A program made the translations under genes and the position numbers. Below the pieces are notes generated by a model. That model was given only the letters and a program-made list of their open reading frames with translations. It had not been told where the DNA came from and made no database searches. A DNA stretch of 64,000 bases from Citrus sinensis (taxonomy: Eukaryota; Streptophyta; Magnoliopsida; Sapindales; Rutaceae), in contig NC_068564.1 of assembly GCF_022201045.2 (NCBI RefSeq), forward strand, positions 3,596,001 through 3,660,000, written 5' to 3'. Shown piece after piece: positions 11,454 through 34,229 of this stretch (position 1 is its first letter; each line of letters opens with the position of its first letter).

Positions 11454-14400
11454 CTATAGGAGAATCTGCTCTTGCTTATCTTCCATGAGCTTCACTTCAT
11501 CTGAAAAGCTTGTAATGTCTGGAACTATCCCTCCATTGCAATACCTTAGAATCCCATCGCCTACTAGATCATTCAACATATCAGCAGGTTCTTTTGCTCC
11601 ACCATGCTGCAAAAATTTTGTCCTAATTGTGGTTCCTGTGGTTAATGACAGTGGATCCTCCTGGCATAGCTTTTGCCAAATTGTTGCAGCAAAACATTTG
11701 GCGTACAAGTAGCTATAATAGCCTACATGAATAAAGGAACAATCATCATAACTTGCACCAGATTGTTCTGCATAATGTTCAAACAAATTAAAACATTTCT
11801 AGATTACGAGCAATTCATGCTAGTCCTTGGACATGACATCAATGTTGCTTAGACAGACACTGCACACAACCACAGACAAGCAAAATCGGATAATGATTAA
11901 GCACCTAATGAGACATGATGTCAGACATACCAGCACCGTAATTAATGAAGTGACTAAATCGGATATGCCAATGAGTGCCCTCAACATGATTCCAGCTGGT
12001 ATGTTGCCTTTTCATATCTGCAACAATAGAACTTGTATCTCTGGTTTGACCTAGCCGTTCCCCAAATAGTGTTTGGTCTACCAAAGCATAAAATATCTGA
12101 TGAATGCGAAACAAGCAAACAAACATCAGTCCACACTTCTACCTACTCTTGTTAATTAAACACAGTAAGCAACAATTATTGACAAAATCTTGGCCTTGAC
12201 AATGAACCTGACGTTGCAATTCAGTTGCGGCAAACATGTCTCTGGCCCCTTGCATTGACTTCACCAACTTCTCGGGTACTATTTCACCTGTTAAATAGTG
12301 TTTGGCAAATCTCCTTAAAACTCGGTAATCCCATGCATAGTACCTGGGGATATCACCAAACACGACGTCAGGATGACATTACAGCACAGGATGTCAGGAT
12401 GACATTGCAGCACAGTATCCTTATTCACTTCTTACACACAAATGAATGAGAAATATGATTAACCATTTTGTCAAACAAATTGGAATTTTAATGTATTCTA
12501 GATACTGATAAGTTGCAAAATAAAAATATGCAAAAATGCCAAGTCATTTCTACAAGTTTTGTTTGATTGAATTGGACAGAATCATGTACGTGACAAATAA
12601 AAAAAGGACGAAGCTATTGATAATGAAGGGAAATAAGGAAACGAATGATAGTTGAAAAGTTGAGACTAGCTTATATTTCAGTAGAAATTTCAAGTAATTG
12701 TGAAATTAACTCTCCCCTTCATTCACCATTTTTGTAGCAACCTGAATCAGTTCCATTTGGACAGCTACACCAATAAATTGTTAGGTAAGGTCAACAAGAA
12801 TTGGATCTACAAGTCTGTGAACCATTGTCTGTTTTATGGGAGATGTATCACAGGGTTGGTATGGGACATTCACGGATAAGAGAAGAGGGTAGAAAAATAG
12901 AATGATCTCATGTATGGTTTTCAGTGTACAAATGTAAACTGTGATCCAATGTCATGGAGAAGACTTTTCATAGATCATCTGACTTCTCATAATTTTTTTC
13001 CTTCATTTTCTCCGGCCAATTGGAAGACACTTATTAATGAAAACAGGCATATTAAAAATACTGGACCATTATCTATTAATCAAGAACTATTTCACAGCAT
13101 TTTATCCCAAATATTTTCTTTTTTTAAGAAAAATAATTAATTAAAAGCAGTTTAAAGAAAGATGATACTGTAGAACTTGCAGCATTCTACTCACTCAAAT
13201 AGGTTTGAAGGTGTCTCAGCAAAGTCAAGAGCCACCCGGGTGCCAGAAAAGTGTTGGTAATCCTACAGAATAGTTAAAATATAAATTGCAACGTACAAAT
13301 CAGATGCACGCAAATCGCATTTTTGTTCACTTAGTAGTAAGTTATTAATAAAATACCGTTCTTGAGAGCAAGGAATGAAGAGCGTGTCCAAACTCATGAA
13401 ATAGAGTTTCTACTTCATGATGGTTGAGCCTTACAGATAAATTATGTGAACCTGGAAAGTTGCATATCAGGGCGACAACCTGCAGCATATCAAACCAAAA
13501 CTTAAGAAAAAAGGCACTAATTTTCAGCTCAAAAACATTCTTCAGGATTATCAATGCATTAAACTTTATTCTCAGAGAACAGAATTTCCAAAAACACGCA
13601 TCCTGCCATGAATGAATCTGGTACAAGCAAGGAGACTAAAATAGGGCTACTTATTTTATAAGTTCACCGACTGTCTCATGCTGAAGCTGGGATTATATCT
13701 AGGTAGTCTTCCTCAGACCATAATTCAGTAGAGTACTACAGGTTAATGACCTATTAGATGCACTTCCCGGAAGAATGCTATTGAATAACAAACTGATCTT
13801 CCAGCTCTCATGAATCATGAAAGAGATGCAGACATAAAACCATGTCAATATACTCTCACATACATGCTGACATTTAATGGATAAACAAATGAGGATAAAG
13901 TCATTGAATAACTACTAAAATTCTACCCATTGTGCTAAGAGTCCGCATGACCTAAAAACCAAAATCCAGAAATTATGTTCTTTAAGGTAATTCACAGTAT
14001 TATAATGAAAATTTTGTAAAACACATCCATCAGATCTAGCATGGCTGCTCAGGAGCTTAAATTCTGCATGGCTTATCCAGAAAATGCCTTCAAAGGAAGA
14101 TGTTGTGAGAAATTAGGTTTTCTCAGCTGTTAGGCTTTTTACCAATGTCAGTAGGCCCAAAATATTAATGGAAAAGCTTGTTGTGCACAAGGTACAAAAT
14201 CTGACTAGTGATCATTTAATTACCAGAGAAAGTCAAACTGCGAAAACTACTTTTGAAACCATCTTGTATTATAGCAGGAACATATAAAAGGAAACACCAA
14301 ATTCTCAATATCTGTGGAATCTACAAAAACATACAGGAAGCTGGTATTCTGTCTCAGATAATCTTCGTCCACCTTTAATTGCAAAGTTAGCACAACCAGT

Positions 14401-17400
14401 ATACTTGCCGGCCCTCGAGTATAAATCAAGATACAAATACCCCATCTCACCCTGAAAACAAGGGTGAAATGATTCAAATCAAGATTGGAACAGCAGAATG
14501 AAGCCTAGAGTATAATCAGACATGCACAGCAGTTAATAGTAAAAACTGTTTATAGCAGTCAAAGCCAGATTCTGAATGTCTTTGAATTTAGAAAAAGAGG
14601 AAAGCAATGCACATTAAGACTTCAAACACAAATGTGTGTGTATTTCTACTCTCAAGTGGCTGGATAGATTTAAGATTATCTCTGATAAAAAAGCATACCC
14701 AAAATATTGAATTCTACACCAAAACTTAGGAACATATACAATGTAGTTTACGATCAAATCCAATATGATTAAGGTTTTAGTCAAAATGTTTTTTAAATAT
14801 TGAGAAATTTTCATGTCTTATCATCCATGGACACACTTCTTCAGGATGTTGAAGAGACAGTTTCAGCACATCCGGGTGCCATGATTCTCCTGGTGCAAGG
14901 GGGACACTATGAAATGTCACACCAAATAATGACTCTGCCAGCATTTTCAAACCCTCAATGCATTGCCCTAAGGGAAAATATGATGCCACAACCTGCCAAA
15001 TAAATCATTGCATTCAGAAGAACAGGAAAAAAAAAAATTGAATATCTCAGCAAGGAAGAAACACTATTCCAGAAGATAATGTGGAAATAAAGAAACAAAA
15101 AGAATATAGTCACCATCTGCAGTCGTAAGAGCAATATTATTGTAAAAAAAAAAAAAAAATCTGCGCACATTCAACGCACAGAATGAGTAAAATAATTTTA
15201 CTTACACAAGCATCTAAATTGTAAGTAGATGACTTCATCATTGCAGTGTAGTATGCTTCATCCCATGGCTCTAAATGTACGTATTTCTGACCACAACTTT
15301 TCCTCTTAAAATTCTTAATTGCCTCAAACTCCTACAGGAAATGTATATCTCATTAAAATTCAATAACTGCAACACAATATACACTAAAATGAGAATGTAG
15401 AAACACTTTAAACCTCACAACTGTGTGCAAAGAATATTATACCTCATCAGCCTTTGGCTTGATCATCTTGCTCATCTCAAGCAGGAAGGACATCACAACT
15501 TCTGGAGATGAAGCCATGTTTGGCATCACGATAAATTCAGCATAGGATCTGTACCCCATTATCTGCATATCTCAATTTGAAGAATAATGATAAATAAATA
15601 AAAAATAGCATAAATAAAACATATGGTTTGAAGTCAGGAAGCAAACGGTCAAAGGATAGCATATGACCCACTGTCTTTTCACTCAAAATGGTAAAAGCTT
15701 GCAGAGAAATGCTTTTTTTTTTTTGGGTTACCGAAATGCTTGTGTCTATGCAACTACAATGTACTTTTTAAGTGAAATACAAACATAGATGAAAGTCACT
15801 TTGTTTAAGTTCTCATTTTGCGAATTATGTATTTATCTTATTTCACAATATGTTACTGATGAGTTATTTTTGTAACTTCCACCAATAATTTGGCCAAAAG
15901 AAAGAGCAACAAAAATGTGTAATATAACTTGATAATCCACCAATGAAAGTATAATTCATTAGTTATGAGTGTTTCACCCCTAAATACATACAGCAAATGA
16001 CTTCCCAAGAAAATTAGAGAGATTTCTCCATTGTCAAAACTTTAAGAATATTCAGTTTTAAATATTATAAGATATACATCCATTATGGAAAATCATACAG
16101 ACATAGGTACAGAGAATTTATCAGATCAAACAATATCTCCTAATATCCAAATGTCTCATGGCACTATATGCATCTTCCGGACCATATTATAGTTACCAAC
16201 CTGAGCAAGCTCATTACGAGCAGCTACAAGCAAATCAAGAACTTCATGATTAGCCTGTGGGACAGAATGACCTTGAATATACACCATTTTTCTGACCTGC
16301 AGAAAGAGAAGAAAAAAGGGGGAAAAGCACATTATGAATTCTAAATGCAATAGTAAATAACTTCACATGGTTAGCAACTTAAAATTCTGGCATCTGTTCC
16401 TTGTCAGAACAAAATCTTACTAAGTAAGCACATTCATTTGCATGAACAATGGGGAAAAGTATCCAGCCAGGAGACAATTTCTATCCAGCCAGGAGACAAT
16501 TTCTAACAGCCACGATCAACCTATCCTATGTTTACAAGAATGTTGAAACAATGAAAGCAAGATATTTGCAAAAGTTTAAAAGGCACCTCATCATCGGATG
16601 TGCATTGCAGAATCGACTGCAGAGTGCGTGAGTCAGTTGTTATGCGAAATCCTTTTTCTTTCTTGTTATCCCATGATCTTAACGATTCCCTTGATGGTCC
16701 GGATGTCAATCGACAAATAGGCTTAAGGAGATGGTGAATATGTTTCGGGATACGTGATTCTGGAAATATATCCACATGACCTGGATCATTTATAATATTT
16801 TGATTGAACCTGACCCGTTGACATTGCAGGCATAATATGAATAACAATCAATTAGTTAACAATTCAGACATAGTTTAACAATTCTATATGTTACAGAATC
16901 TAAGATATCAGGGGAAGAGACATAATACTCACTCTCTGCACAGTTGAAAAATATCCATATTTAGCTGATTTACACGATCTAGTTTATCTGCAGAGAAAGT
17001 AGGCTGTTCACTTTCTGAAAGTTGTTAATAGTCTGTTGACAGAGCCAAAAGATAGTAGGAATGAAATAGATACCAGCACAGAGATGAATTCCACCCTTTT
17101 CAAAGTCACTACGTAGGTGATTAGCAGCCCTATGAGCTTCCTTAGAAAGCAAATAACCATCTAGCTCGGCTTTTTTTACCGCATCATACAGAGTATGATT
17201 TGTATTCAGATACTGTAAGCCAGAAAACACGCCAATAAATTTAAATCCAACAGTCAATGAACTCAAAGAGGTTTGTCTGAAAAAGGTAAAGAACAACTTT
17301 AAGGACCATACTTAAAATCAAATCCACAGCTGATTGCATTAGAGTTGAAAAACTTTCATGCAGCTCCAATCACACAGATTTAACTTACATGCTATAAAGT

Positions 17401-18887
17401 ATTGAAAGAAATTCATTTCAGCAATGCACCAAAATTTAATCTGCCTTGCTTTCAGTTTAACAACACTATAACAAATCGGGCTTTGCTTGGCCTTTCTTGA
17501 TCATAAGTTGTCAGCCAAAAAAAGCAATGTGATGCAAGATCTTCCTTCCAATTCTAGGCACAGACTATTAATTTCATATTATTCTACTTCACTGATATTT
17601 TCTACCAAACCAAGGAACCATAGTCCATGATGCTTTGTCTAACGATATTGTGTCAGGATAACCTTCTACTCATGGGATAGAATGCCGGTTATCAATCTCC
17701 CCAGCAGTTAGTTTTGAGTATTGGTTCACATTCTAACCCCCCTCGATGGGCAACATCTATCATTTTAGATCATGGGAATATATCCTAATGTACAATGCAG
17801 TATAAAAATAATAATAACTATGTTAAATTATTCTGTGCATAAAAGAGACAAATGTGTGCATCAACTGATCAAAAACCAGAAACTAAATGGATCACTGGTC
17901 ACCTCACATGTAGATATTCACTGATTCTCATTGATGCCTTACTAGCCTCCTCAACAAATTCTCTGATACACTCAAAAAGAAATTATAATAAATAACTGTA
18001 AAAACAATGAGCATTGGCATCTTAAAAGGGGGAAAAAATTATCATATGTGTTACTAGGAAGAAAGAACGGCACAGAATTTAAAAAAGAACCTGTCAGGAT
18101 GAGTTTGTCTACATAGCTCCGCAGAATCAACAACGGAACAGACCTTAAAAACAAAACTTCGCCAATTACTCGAGTATTCTCAACAAACGAATTAACAAAT
18201 TGAAAAAACAAACGAGTCATATGCAGCAAAGAGAAGATGCTTATAGAGAGAGGAAACTGACTGCATCTGAAATCTCATCCATTGCTCGAATAATTTCCAC
18301 AGATGAAGGCATTTCGGATATATAATTAACCAATTCACTGGACCTGACAACAATAAATTTTAATAACGACTTTAAATAACAAAATTTAGAACTAAAAAGA
18401 AACAGTGTCATCTGTACGAATCAAACACTAATGCAAATTGCTAAAGTTGAAAAATTTAACTTCCAACCCGCTTCACTGTATTAAAAAAAATTAATTCAAA
18501 CTTAGATATATTACGTAACAAAAAAATCAATCATTCCGCTTCCTAGGCTGCAAAATTAACTTATTCTAATCCAAATTTTCCGGAAATATTTCAAAATTTT
18601 TATGCTTTTAGTTTCAGTAGCTTCACCGTTTAAGAATACTCTAATTAAGCTATAAATATGTGCACATATTTGTTTTGTATGATTTATTATTATTATTATT
18701 TTAACCTCTCGATGGCGTCATCGACGAAACGTTGAAAGCCATTGGGAGACTTCAAGTGGTCAAAACCGTAGAGACCGGTAGGGACTCCGTTGGAGGTCCG
18801 TGTGTAGAAATGGCGGGTCGTGGAATGATCCGAATAACACGATTTGCAACGGACGAAAGGAGCGGTTCTGCGGATTAGGGTCCACAT
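11454..18887 (-). CDS. MIP: Mitochondrial intermediate peptidase (M3 zinc metallopeptidase)
   Basis: Seventeen exons from high to low coordinate: 18887-18706, 18343-18262, 18143-18091, 17962-17908, 17212-17074, 16987-16933, 16809-16587, 16296-16201, 15562-15443, 15331-15206, 14992-14837, 14451-14335, 13479-13357, 13262-13195, 12343-12208, 12096-11931, 11722-11454. All phases agree; 721 residues. The start MWTLIRR matches the plant family; an in-frame ATG at 18938 would add 17 residues. The N-terminus is Arg/Ser-rich, as in mitochondrial presequences. Zinc site: HEFGH at 496-500 and Glu525 (FAETPSNLFE), exactly 25 residues on, as in thimet oligopeptidase. The family removes an octapeptide from imported matrix precursors after the main processing peptidase. 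The closest match is the product of Arabidopsis At5g51540. Confidence 0.95.
12367..12418. repeat. 26-bp tandem duplication in MIP intron
   Basis: Two adjacent copies of a 26-base unit starting GTCAGGATGACATT (12367-12392, 12393-12418), with only two mismatches, lie just downstream of exon 15's acceptor side within the intron. Confidence 0.8.
16461..16504. repeat. 22-bp tandem duplication in MIP intron
   Basis: Two perfect adjacent copies of a 22-base unit starting ATCCAGCCAGGAGACAATTT, at 16461-16482 and 16483-16504, in the intron between exons 7 and 8. Probably a recent slippage event. Confidence 0.85.
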
Positions 18888-21562
18888 TTGATTTGGTGCT
18901 GCGGCAGTGCGGGGGAGGCGCCGCTGTGCGAACGTCAAAACGTGTGCGATGATAAATTTTGAAACTATGGACCGGATTCGGGTTACTAATACTAGGTCCT
19001 GATACGCGAAAAAAATGGGCTAGTGCAAAAGCAGGCCTATTTCGTGGTTTTTGAATAGAGTATGGCCTCTGACACACTCGAAGTTTGTCATAAACCCCCT
19101 CTTTACTTGAAATTACTTAAATAACCTAACATAAATTAATTCATTTTTTATTTTGAATGAAAATTCAGTTATACATTTATACAAATTCTTTTAACAAATT
19201 TTTTAAACCCACCCCATTTCATAATTTAAATTTTAATTGAAAAGAATTTTAAAAAATTATAAAAAAGTTTAGAGTTATGAAAATAGAAATTATAAAAAAA
19301 GAAAAAATTTAAGATAATTTTAATATTTTAGGATTTTTATGCAATTTAAAAATATTTTTTTAGTAAAATTTTATGGGAAAATGGTTGATTTTAATATATG
19401 GATTTATATTTTATCAATTTAAATTAGGGGCTATAAGAAAAGAAATTCAAAAGGGATTTTTTAAGAATTTTAGAAGAGTGTTAAAGGCTCTACTCTTTTG
19501 AATAATAGAGTTTCTATCTAGCCACCAATTTTGATATTTTCAAATCGTTATTTTCTCATTTTCTGACTACAAGATTTATGATTGAAACTAGGGTTTAACA
19601 TTTTATAATACTTGGAGGAAGATTATAAGGTGTAATGGACATAGATTATATTTAATTTGTGTATGTGTACTTGGAAATAGAAAGTTGAATATCAAAGATT
19701 AGACGTATGATCCCATATAAGATGGAGCCATGTGGACTACTTGTTGATCCAAGAATTTTTGTGCACCGGTAGGCGGCTAGATCACCTAGGTGTCCTTGGT
19801 AAAATACTAGAGATGGAAAAGGTGGGTGCTCACTTTTGGTTTGTTTTAATAGTTACAAAATATATCCAATGATACAAATACAACAAGAAAATAACACATA
19901 ATTGCAACAAGCTAAGCTAGTTTCTCCTTTACAAGTTGACCTTAATCTCGGCCACCTTATTACTAAGGTCCTTCATGGTAGAAATAGAAAGGAAGAGGTG
20001 AGAATCTTCTTCTAAAACTCTTTTAAAGTCACTAACTAATGATGATATGTGACAGTTTGGTGAGATTGTTCCCTCTTAGTTGATCTTCCCCATCTTCTCA
20101 ATCATCTATTTAGTTACCTCGATGTGATATCTTAATGTATTATTTACCTTGCTGTCCTTAGAATGAGAAGAATAAAATGGGCTAAGAATGACATGGGCTC
20201 TAGGTGGCAAGTCCACTTTGACGCTCAATTCAACAATGAGACTCTTTAAGGTTTATGCTAGATTTTAGACAAAAAATAATGTATTTAAGCTTAAACACGC
20301 ATATGGAAATGATATGAGAATAAGAGAGCAATAAATGAAAAATAAGTGTTAGGGAGCTAAGAGGGGGATTAAGGGGGCCTAAGGACTCTTTTACCATGCA
20401 CGTAAGTTATATAATCGTATTTCCTTGGTTCACCCACTTTCTCGAAGGTTAAAAGACCCATTTGGTTTTGCTAAGGTGATTTGTTAAGATCACCCTTTTC
20501 TCTCTAAGTCAAAAGACCCATTTATTTTCTTGTTTGTAGATAAAGAGGAATACTCCTATGGGATATTCATTATCTTTTATCCATAGTTCATCTTGGACAT
20601 GTGTCTAATTTCATTAGTTGTTGATATTTCTTGATATATTTACTATAACTTTGGTTGAAATCAATAAAGATAATCTCACATATTTTATCAAGATAAAGAT
20701 AAGCTAAGTACTTTAGAAGTAGTCACCTTTCTTTAAGATATTTACATATCTAGGTGCATGTTTGTTGAATTTTTTGATGTGGCATAATGAGGTTGGTTAT
20801 ATAAAATCATTATAGGTCAACATAATGGAAAAATAGCTGTTATAATTTTTTAGCCAATTTTTTCATGTCACATCAGTTTGTACACATTAATTTGTACAAA
20901 ATTATTTGTGGCCCTATCCTCATTGATTTTTTATGCTATAATACTAGTTACTATTCTATCATATTATTTGTATAAAAAAATGTTCATATCAAAATTATGA
21001 GCAATTTTAAAATATCTATGAGGTATTGTGTCAACCATACAATAAATAAATAATGTTATGATATGTATGTATTTACCTTAAAGAACCAACATGCAACTGG
21101 TAGTTATATAAAATTCAACTAATATTTTATACATATATTAATTAATTGTATTACTTCTCTTGTATTTTAAAATTCCTTCAAAATTAATCCCAATGTATTT
21201 CAAAGACCAGACCTAAATACTGGGCCGTGCCCTACGTGGGCCGGGTTCTGTGTAGTCCTCTATGGGCCGCGTCAGCCCAATTGAGGAAGTCACAAGAAAG
21301 TGACGGTATCCTCTTACATCTTGAAATCTTCAATAACCGCAGGTGACATTTTGACTAACATCCAATAATACACATGCTTCAAGTTCGCGGCATGCATGCA
21401 CGTTCCCAAAACAGAAAGAATAAGATGAACACAAAACACGATCTCCTCTCCGAAACCAAAATAACAACTTTTATCATTTTTTTTCTTCTTCTGTCGTTCT
21501 GATCTTCGTGTCGTGCGAGTCACCCTCAAACCCTCCATTCCCGCGAAAACCTCAAACACACA

Positions 21563-21596
<34 letters not shown>

Positions 21597-21717
21597 TCTT
21601 TCACCTTTCCTCCCCTCTCAAGACTTCCATTTTCAATTCTATCTTTTAAAACTAAATAAATATAAAAATATAGAAAATTAAAGAGACAATTTCACAATGC
21701 AACGGAATTGACGATCA
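18888..21717. other. Divergent intergenic region, MIP to IRE
   Basis: The 2.8 kb between two start codons holds both promoters. Most of it is AT-rich with no coding signal. A stretch at about 19085-19500 resembles two other places in the window (about 39205-39480 and 49545-50090). A GC-richer patch lies at 21220-21270. The CT tract before IRE is listed separately. Confidence 0.5.
21565..21593. repeat. CT microsatellite in IRE 5' flank
   Basis: Fourteen CT units, about 125-153 bases upstream of the IRE start codon, in a pyrimidine-rich stretch that is probably 5' untranslated region. GA/CT tracts in plant promoters can bind BPC/GAGA-type proteins; a role here is inference. Confidence 0.8.
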
Positions 21718-29579
<7,862 letters not shown>

Positions 29580-32174
29580 CAAATTTATATGGTTACTTTA
29601 GCACACATATATAGTTCAACTTATGACACTTCTATTCGTATAGCTTCCTGGTTAATTCTACCTGCATCACGATCAGATTCCTATATAGATTGAAGAAATA
29701 TAGGTAAATCTGGTTGCAGGATCATCTTCCTGAACCTGCTTAACCATAGTTGTAGTGGTCTTATCTGCGTCATTTGATCATCCATATAAAAGTGGCAGTT
29801 TTTTATTTTATTTTTTTGATTTTCATCTTATTCCTTACATCTTTTGAGCGCTTTTCTTCCATGTATATATTTGCATATTCTTTCTAATAGATGAAATTTT
29901 GAGTCCATATCATTGTAGGCTATGTTAGTAGTCTTTTACCTTCATATGTCTAAATTTTTTCATATTGGCCTTTCTTTGAAATAACCTTTTGCCAGATTTG
30001 AGTTGGCTTATAATATAATCTGTGCTTATAAGTATGCAGTTTTTAAAAGCTCCCTTTGTTCTCTTAACAAACGCGAATAATTTCCGAAGGGACTGTTACT
30101 GGTGCCATTGGTTCGTCAAACATGGTTTTAACCAATTTCCACGATTCTTCTTCGACTCCAATTCGGAGAAAACAGTGCAATTTGGTTTCTTGATTATTTC
30201 CAAAGTTTGTGGGATATGTATAATATAGATAGATGATAAATAAAATGGAAGCCCGCCAATGCCTGGTCAATTAGATGTATATACGTAGGCTGTGTTTGAT
30301 AGTGTGATGTTGTAAGCGTTATAATCTACATCATTAGAGAGAGTTTTTCTACTCTACATCACTAGCAGGAGAATTTCTTTACTAGTTTATAACTTTAGTT
30401 CCCTTAATTCAGTATACGGGTTTTGGGTTAGAACGTTCAAAAATGAAATGGTGATAAGCTGTGCCCAAAGCGAGCAATATCTAATTGTGAATTATTATAA
30501 TTTGTAAGTTTTCTTTTAAATAATAGAAACATATCTAACCTATTTTGAGCCATTATATCTAAATGATATCTAAGTTTAATCTAGGCATAATATATATAAA
30601 AAAAATGAAAAAAAATTCCCAGCCATACAATAGGCCATTTTCATAGCCAATAATCTAAACAAATCATTATTTCTTGCAATGCACTTTAACAAATATAATA
30701 TGATGAATGACGATGGCAGGTAGGTAGAGTACACCACAGATTAGCCTCCTTTGAACTTATTGGTGGCCAATAAAAATGAACTGCAAAACTTTTAAGAATC
30801 AACTTCTTCTTTGTTGCAATGATAAACCATTACTTTGTTTAAGAAACAACGACCCAATTGACATCCCAAAGCGAATTATCACAGTGAGTCGGCATTCCAC
30901 TTCGCCCACTTTTGTACCCACTTTTGTACACATTTGAAAATCATGGGCACTAGCAGCCAATTTTATGATACGTTATCAGCATCAAAGTTAGAGAATAATG
31001 ATAGGGGGCCTGTAATCTTTTTCAACTGAACCAGCAAAAATTTCCTGAAGTGTATGAATAACCTTAAGGTAATGATAATAAGTTAAAACAATAACAATAA
31101 GTCATCTATTTGTCCTATTTTATTTATGACGTAATGATCGTTCATGTATCATCATCAAGATCAAGTCATTAGGGTACAATCTTTTTGTTTATTTAATCAA
31201 CTAAATAAAAAGGCTTGGCTTTTGATAGTATTCAATTGTATGGGCTTTATGAATACTAATTACTAAATTTCATAATTAAAATACTTTTACTATTATAAAG
31301 ATATAAATAAAGTGAATGCCATTTTTGGGACCTCAACTTTATATATGTTGCCGAATATCCCGTGACAACCTAATATTTCACAATCTGTCAAAAATACACC
31401 AATTTTTTTCTCTATAGAAGTTTTTCACCCGATAAGTTTATAAAATATATCATTTTTCTGCTTTTCTAATAATACCATTAGAGGATTAAATAGAATCTTA
31501 AAAAAATGCTATTTCACTCCCGAAATAAAAAGATTATTTATTGATTGTTATTCTAGATATTTTCAGAATGTGTTGTTGTTTTGGATTAATGGTAACAAAT
31601 TGTGAACTTTGAGTTCCTAATAACTGGTTTTATATTTTTACCTTTTTTATGGGAACAAACTATAACGTTCAACGTTTCCCAAAACTGATTTTAGGATTAT
31701 TTTGAAATATTTTTTATACCTATAATTGTTTCTATTAGTTATTTATTATTGCTGAAGATTTGTCATTGTTGTCCAAAACATGTTATTCAAGATGGATGAT
31801 ATGAGGCCTTTTTTTTTTTTTTATCATGAGCTATAAATTAACTAGGATGCTTATTTTAATGATTTTATATCCTTACATTAGTAGATTTGTTGAGTTTATA
31901 TAGTTAATTTTGTGGTTATTATTGGTCCCAACAACTACAAAATAAAATATATTTTTTTGTTCATTTAGCTTGGATTAAATATAATTTTTATGATCAGGGG
32001 CAAAATAGTTATTTGATCAATATTTTGTTAACCCCTCTTATGGTGTTAATGGAAAAGTGAAAAAGTGATGCACTTTGCAAAACTTCAAGTGAATAGCTGC
32101 AAAAGAAAATAGTTTTGGTACATTTTTGATAAAGTGCAAAACATTAGGTGGTCAATGAATATTTACCTTATATA
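29580..32174. other. Intergenic, right of IRE
   Basis: The IRE 3' untranslated region comes first, then AT-rich DNA without a gene. The segment from about 31310 to 32170 has weakly matching inverted ends (CCTAATATTTCAC near 31371; reverse complement of the right end reads CCTAATGTTTTGC), so it may be an old transposon of unknown type. Confidence 0.4.
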
Positions 32175-32611
32175 CAGTAAAACCTCTTATAATCATAATG
32201 TTGAGACCAAACTAATTTTATTACTTTGAGAATGTTATAACTTAATAGAGATGTAGTTATAAAAAATATTGTTTTGACTTAATTATCCTTCATACAAGTG
32301 ATATAGAGGTAAAATATGTGCTGCATTAATAATTAATTAATCAAGCATGTCAAATCCAATGTATAGACATTGATAATAGAGATATATATGATTTAAAAGA
32401 ATTAGCATATAATTTTGTAATATATAGATAATTATTACTATGTGGAGGTAGGTTTGGAGGTTCCTTCAAAGGAAATTTAAAAAAATTATAACATATTATA
32501 ATATAAAACTTATTATTATTTACAACTGGTCCAAATTATTGAGACCATGGTGTTTTATGACTAAATAAAAATTATTCATATATAGAGTATTATTACACAG
32601 AAATTTTACTA
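32175..32611. mobile_element. Emigrant-like MITE (mariner type)
   Basis: The left end reads CAGTAAAACCTCTTATAAT next to a TA. The reverse complement of the right end reads TAGTAAAATTTCTGTGTAAT, again next to TA. Both halves then continue with a GAGACCAAAC / GGTCTCAA-like inner pair. The left end matches the known Emigrant terminal repeat (CAGTAAAACCTCTATAAAT), which inserts at TA. The right end is decayed, so it is an old copy. Non-coding. Confidence 0.65.
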
Positions 32612-34176
32612 TATTATCGAAGAAAAAATATCATAGCTTCTCTAAATGAGACAACTCGAGATATTAATTTGTCTGTTTCAAGCGCAAGAATCTTTGAAAT
32701 ATTTTCCAAGTTAGGTTTACTTCTCATCATTGGACTCTCAGTTTGAGTTTCAATTATGTTAATATTGATATAAATGATCGATCGTGATAAATATCCCTTT
32801 TGCCAAATTAATACAAAATTCGTCCATTGTTACAAGGAAATAAGCTTGATTAATTTGTTTGTTAATTAAATCCCTTCTTGGTGGACTTAATCAAAGATTG
32901 ATCTGTATATGATGTGATTAATTAAGATGACTTCATGTTGCTTATTAGCTGTAAAGGCCTTCAATAATGTAATAATCTCATTATCAGCAACTATATATAG
33001 AGCCAACAAATTTGTTTAGTAAAGAGATTTTTTTTTTTTTATTCCATGATATAATATATCTGGTTGTTGATTGATTTTGTGTTTTCTTGAAACTAAGATT
33101 AAAACCCTGATGGAATTATTGTGGGCATTGTCATCGCCAAATACCTTGTACCGCAGCATCTTCAAAGGTTGATGTTGACACAGTAAAAGGCTTTGGTGAG
33201 TCTTCTTCTTTATAATTTTATAAAGACAGGTAGCTAATTTGATAAATACTAGTTGTTATGTCGCGTCTTTTTTTTTTTTTTTAACTAAGAAATGAGAGTC
33301 TTAACCATCAATCATTTGACCTAACTTCTTGAAAATTGATCTCTTTAAAAACATAGATACGATAAAGATTTTTAGTAGAAAAAAAATTAGTGATCGAGCC
33401 AATGACAAGATTTGATCAAATTGCATGGATAGCAATTATGACCCTTAAAACAAAATATTTTAGTCTTCATGAAGATATAACATTATTTTTGTATTTTCTA
33501 AATCGAGATATTGATACTGACAGTGATATATATGTTATATTGATGTTTATCAGTAGTTCATATGTCCATGTTGCTTCTTTAGGATGTTGAAGATTTTTTT
33601 TTTTTTTTTTTGGTTCAGTTTTAAATATTGGTATATATACTGACAACATAAGTTTCTTGAACATTTTGATACTGTCACACTTGTTATTATCATTTATGTA
33701 TACAATTGTTAAGTTTTTGCATATTTTAACTTCCAAACTGTCAACTTAAATCTTCTAAAACGGTTATAATTATTTATGGTAAATACAATTACGGAATAAA
33801 CTTCTATATGTCTTACGTATATTTTCCAACCTCTCATACTCTGATCACATCACAAGTAATATCATGATATACTAATGTTTATCAAATTTTTAATTTTTAA
33901 ATTGACATATTACCGTATTTTTTTTGAAACTTGATACCACTTTCTCATATTGATATTATTTTCCTTTTACAATGTAAAATGGAATTTTTTTTTTTTTTAC
34001 CTTCTAAATTACACATCTTACAAAAAAGTTGGATATATAAAGTTTTTTTCAGTCACCTACGGTTAGGCATCATCTAAGTGGTCCTTAAATTCTTAAAAAT
34101 AAACTGAAATATCCTTGTCATTACCTCGAAAAGCTACTATAATAAGTGGTAACCATCCTAGTACTTAATTTTTAAA

Positions 34177-34229
<53 letters not shown>

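Noticed and set aside
18696-18938. Longer MIP N-terminus from ATG 18938
   Set aside because: The family normally begins at MWxLxRR, which fits 18887; the extra 17 residues cannot be excluded.
21314-21604. Minus-strand frame over the CT tract
   Set aside because: Low-complexity product of the microsatellite (RERERERE) in the IRE 5' flank.
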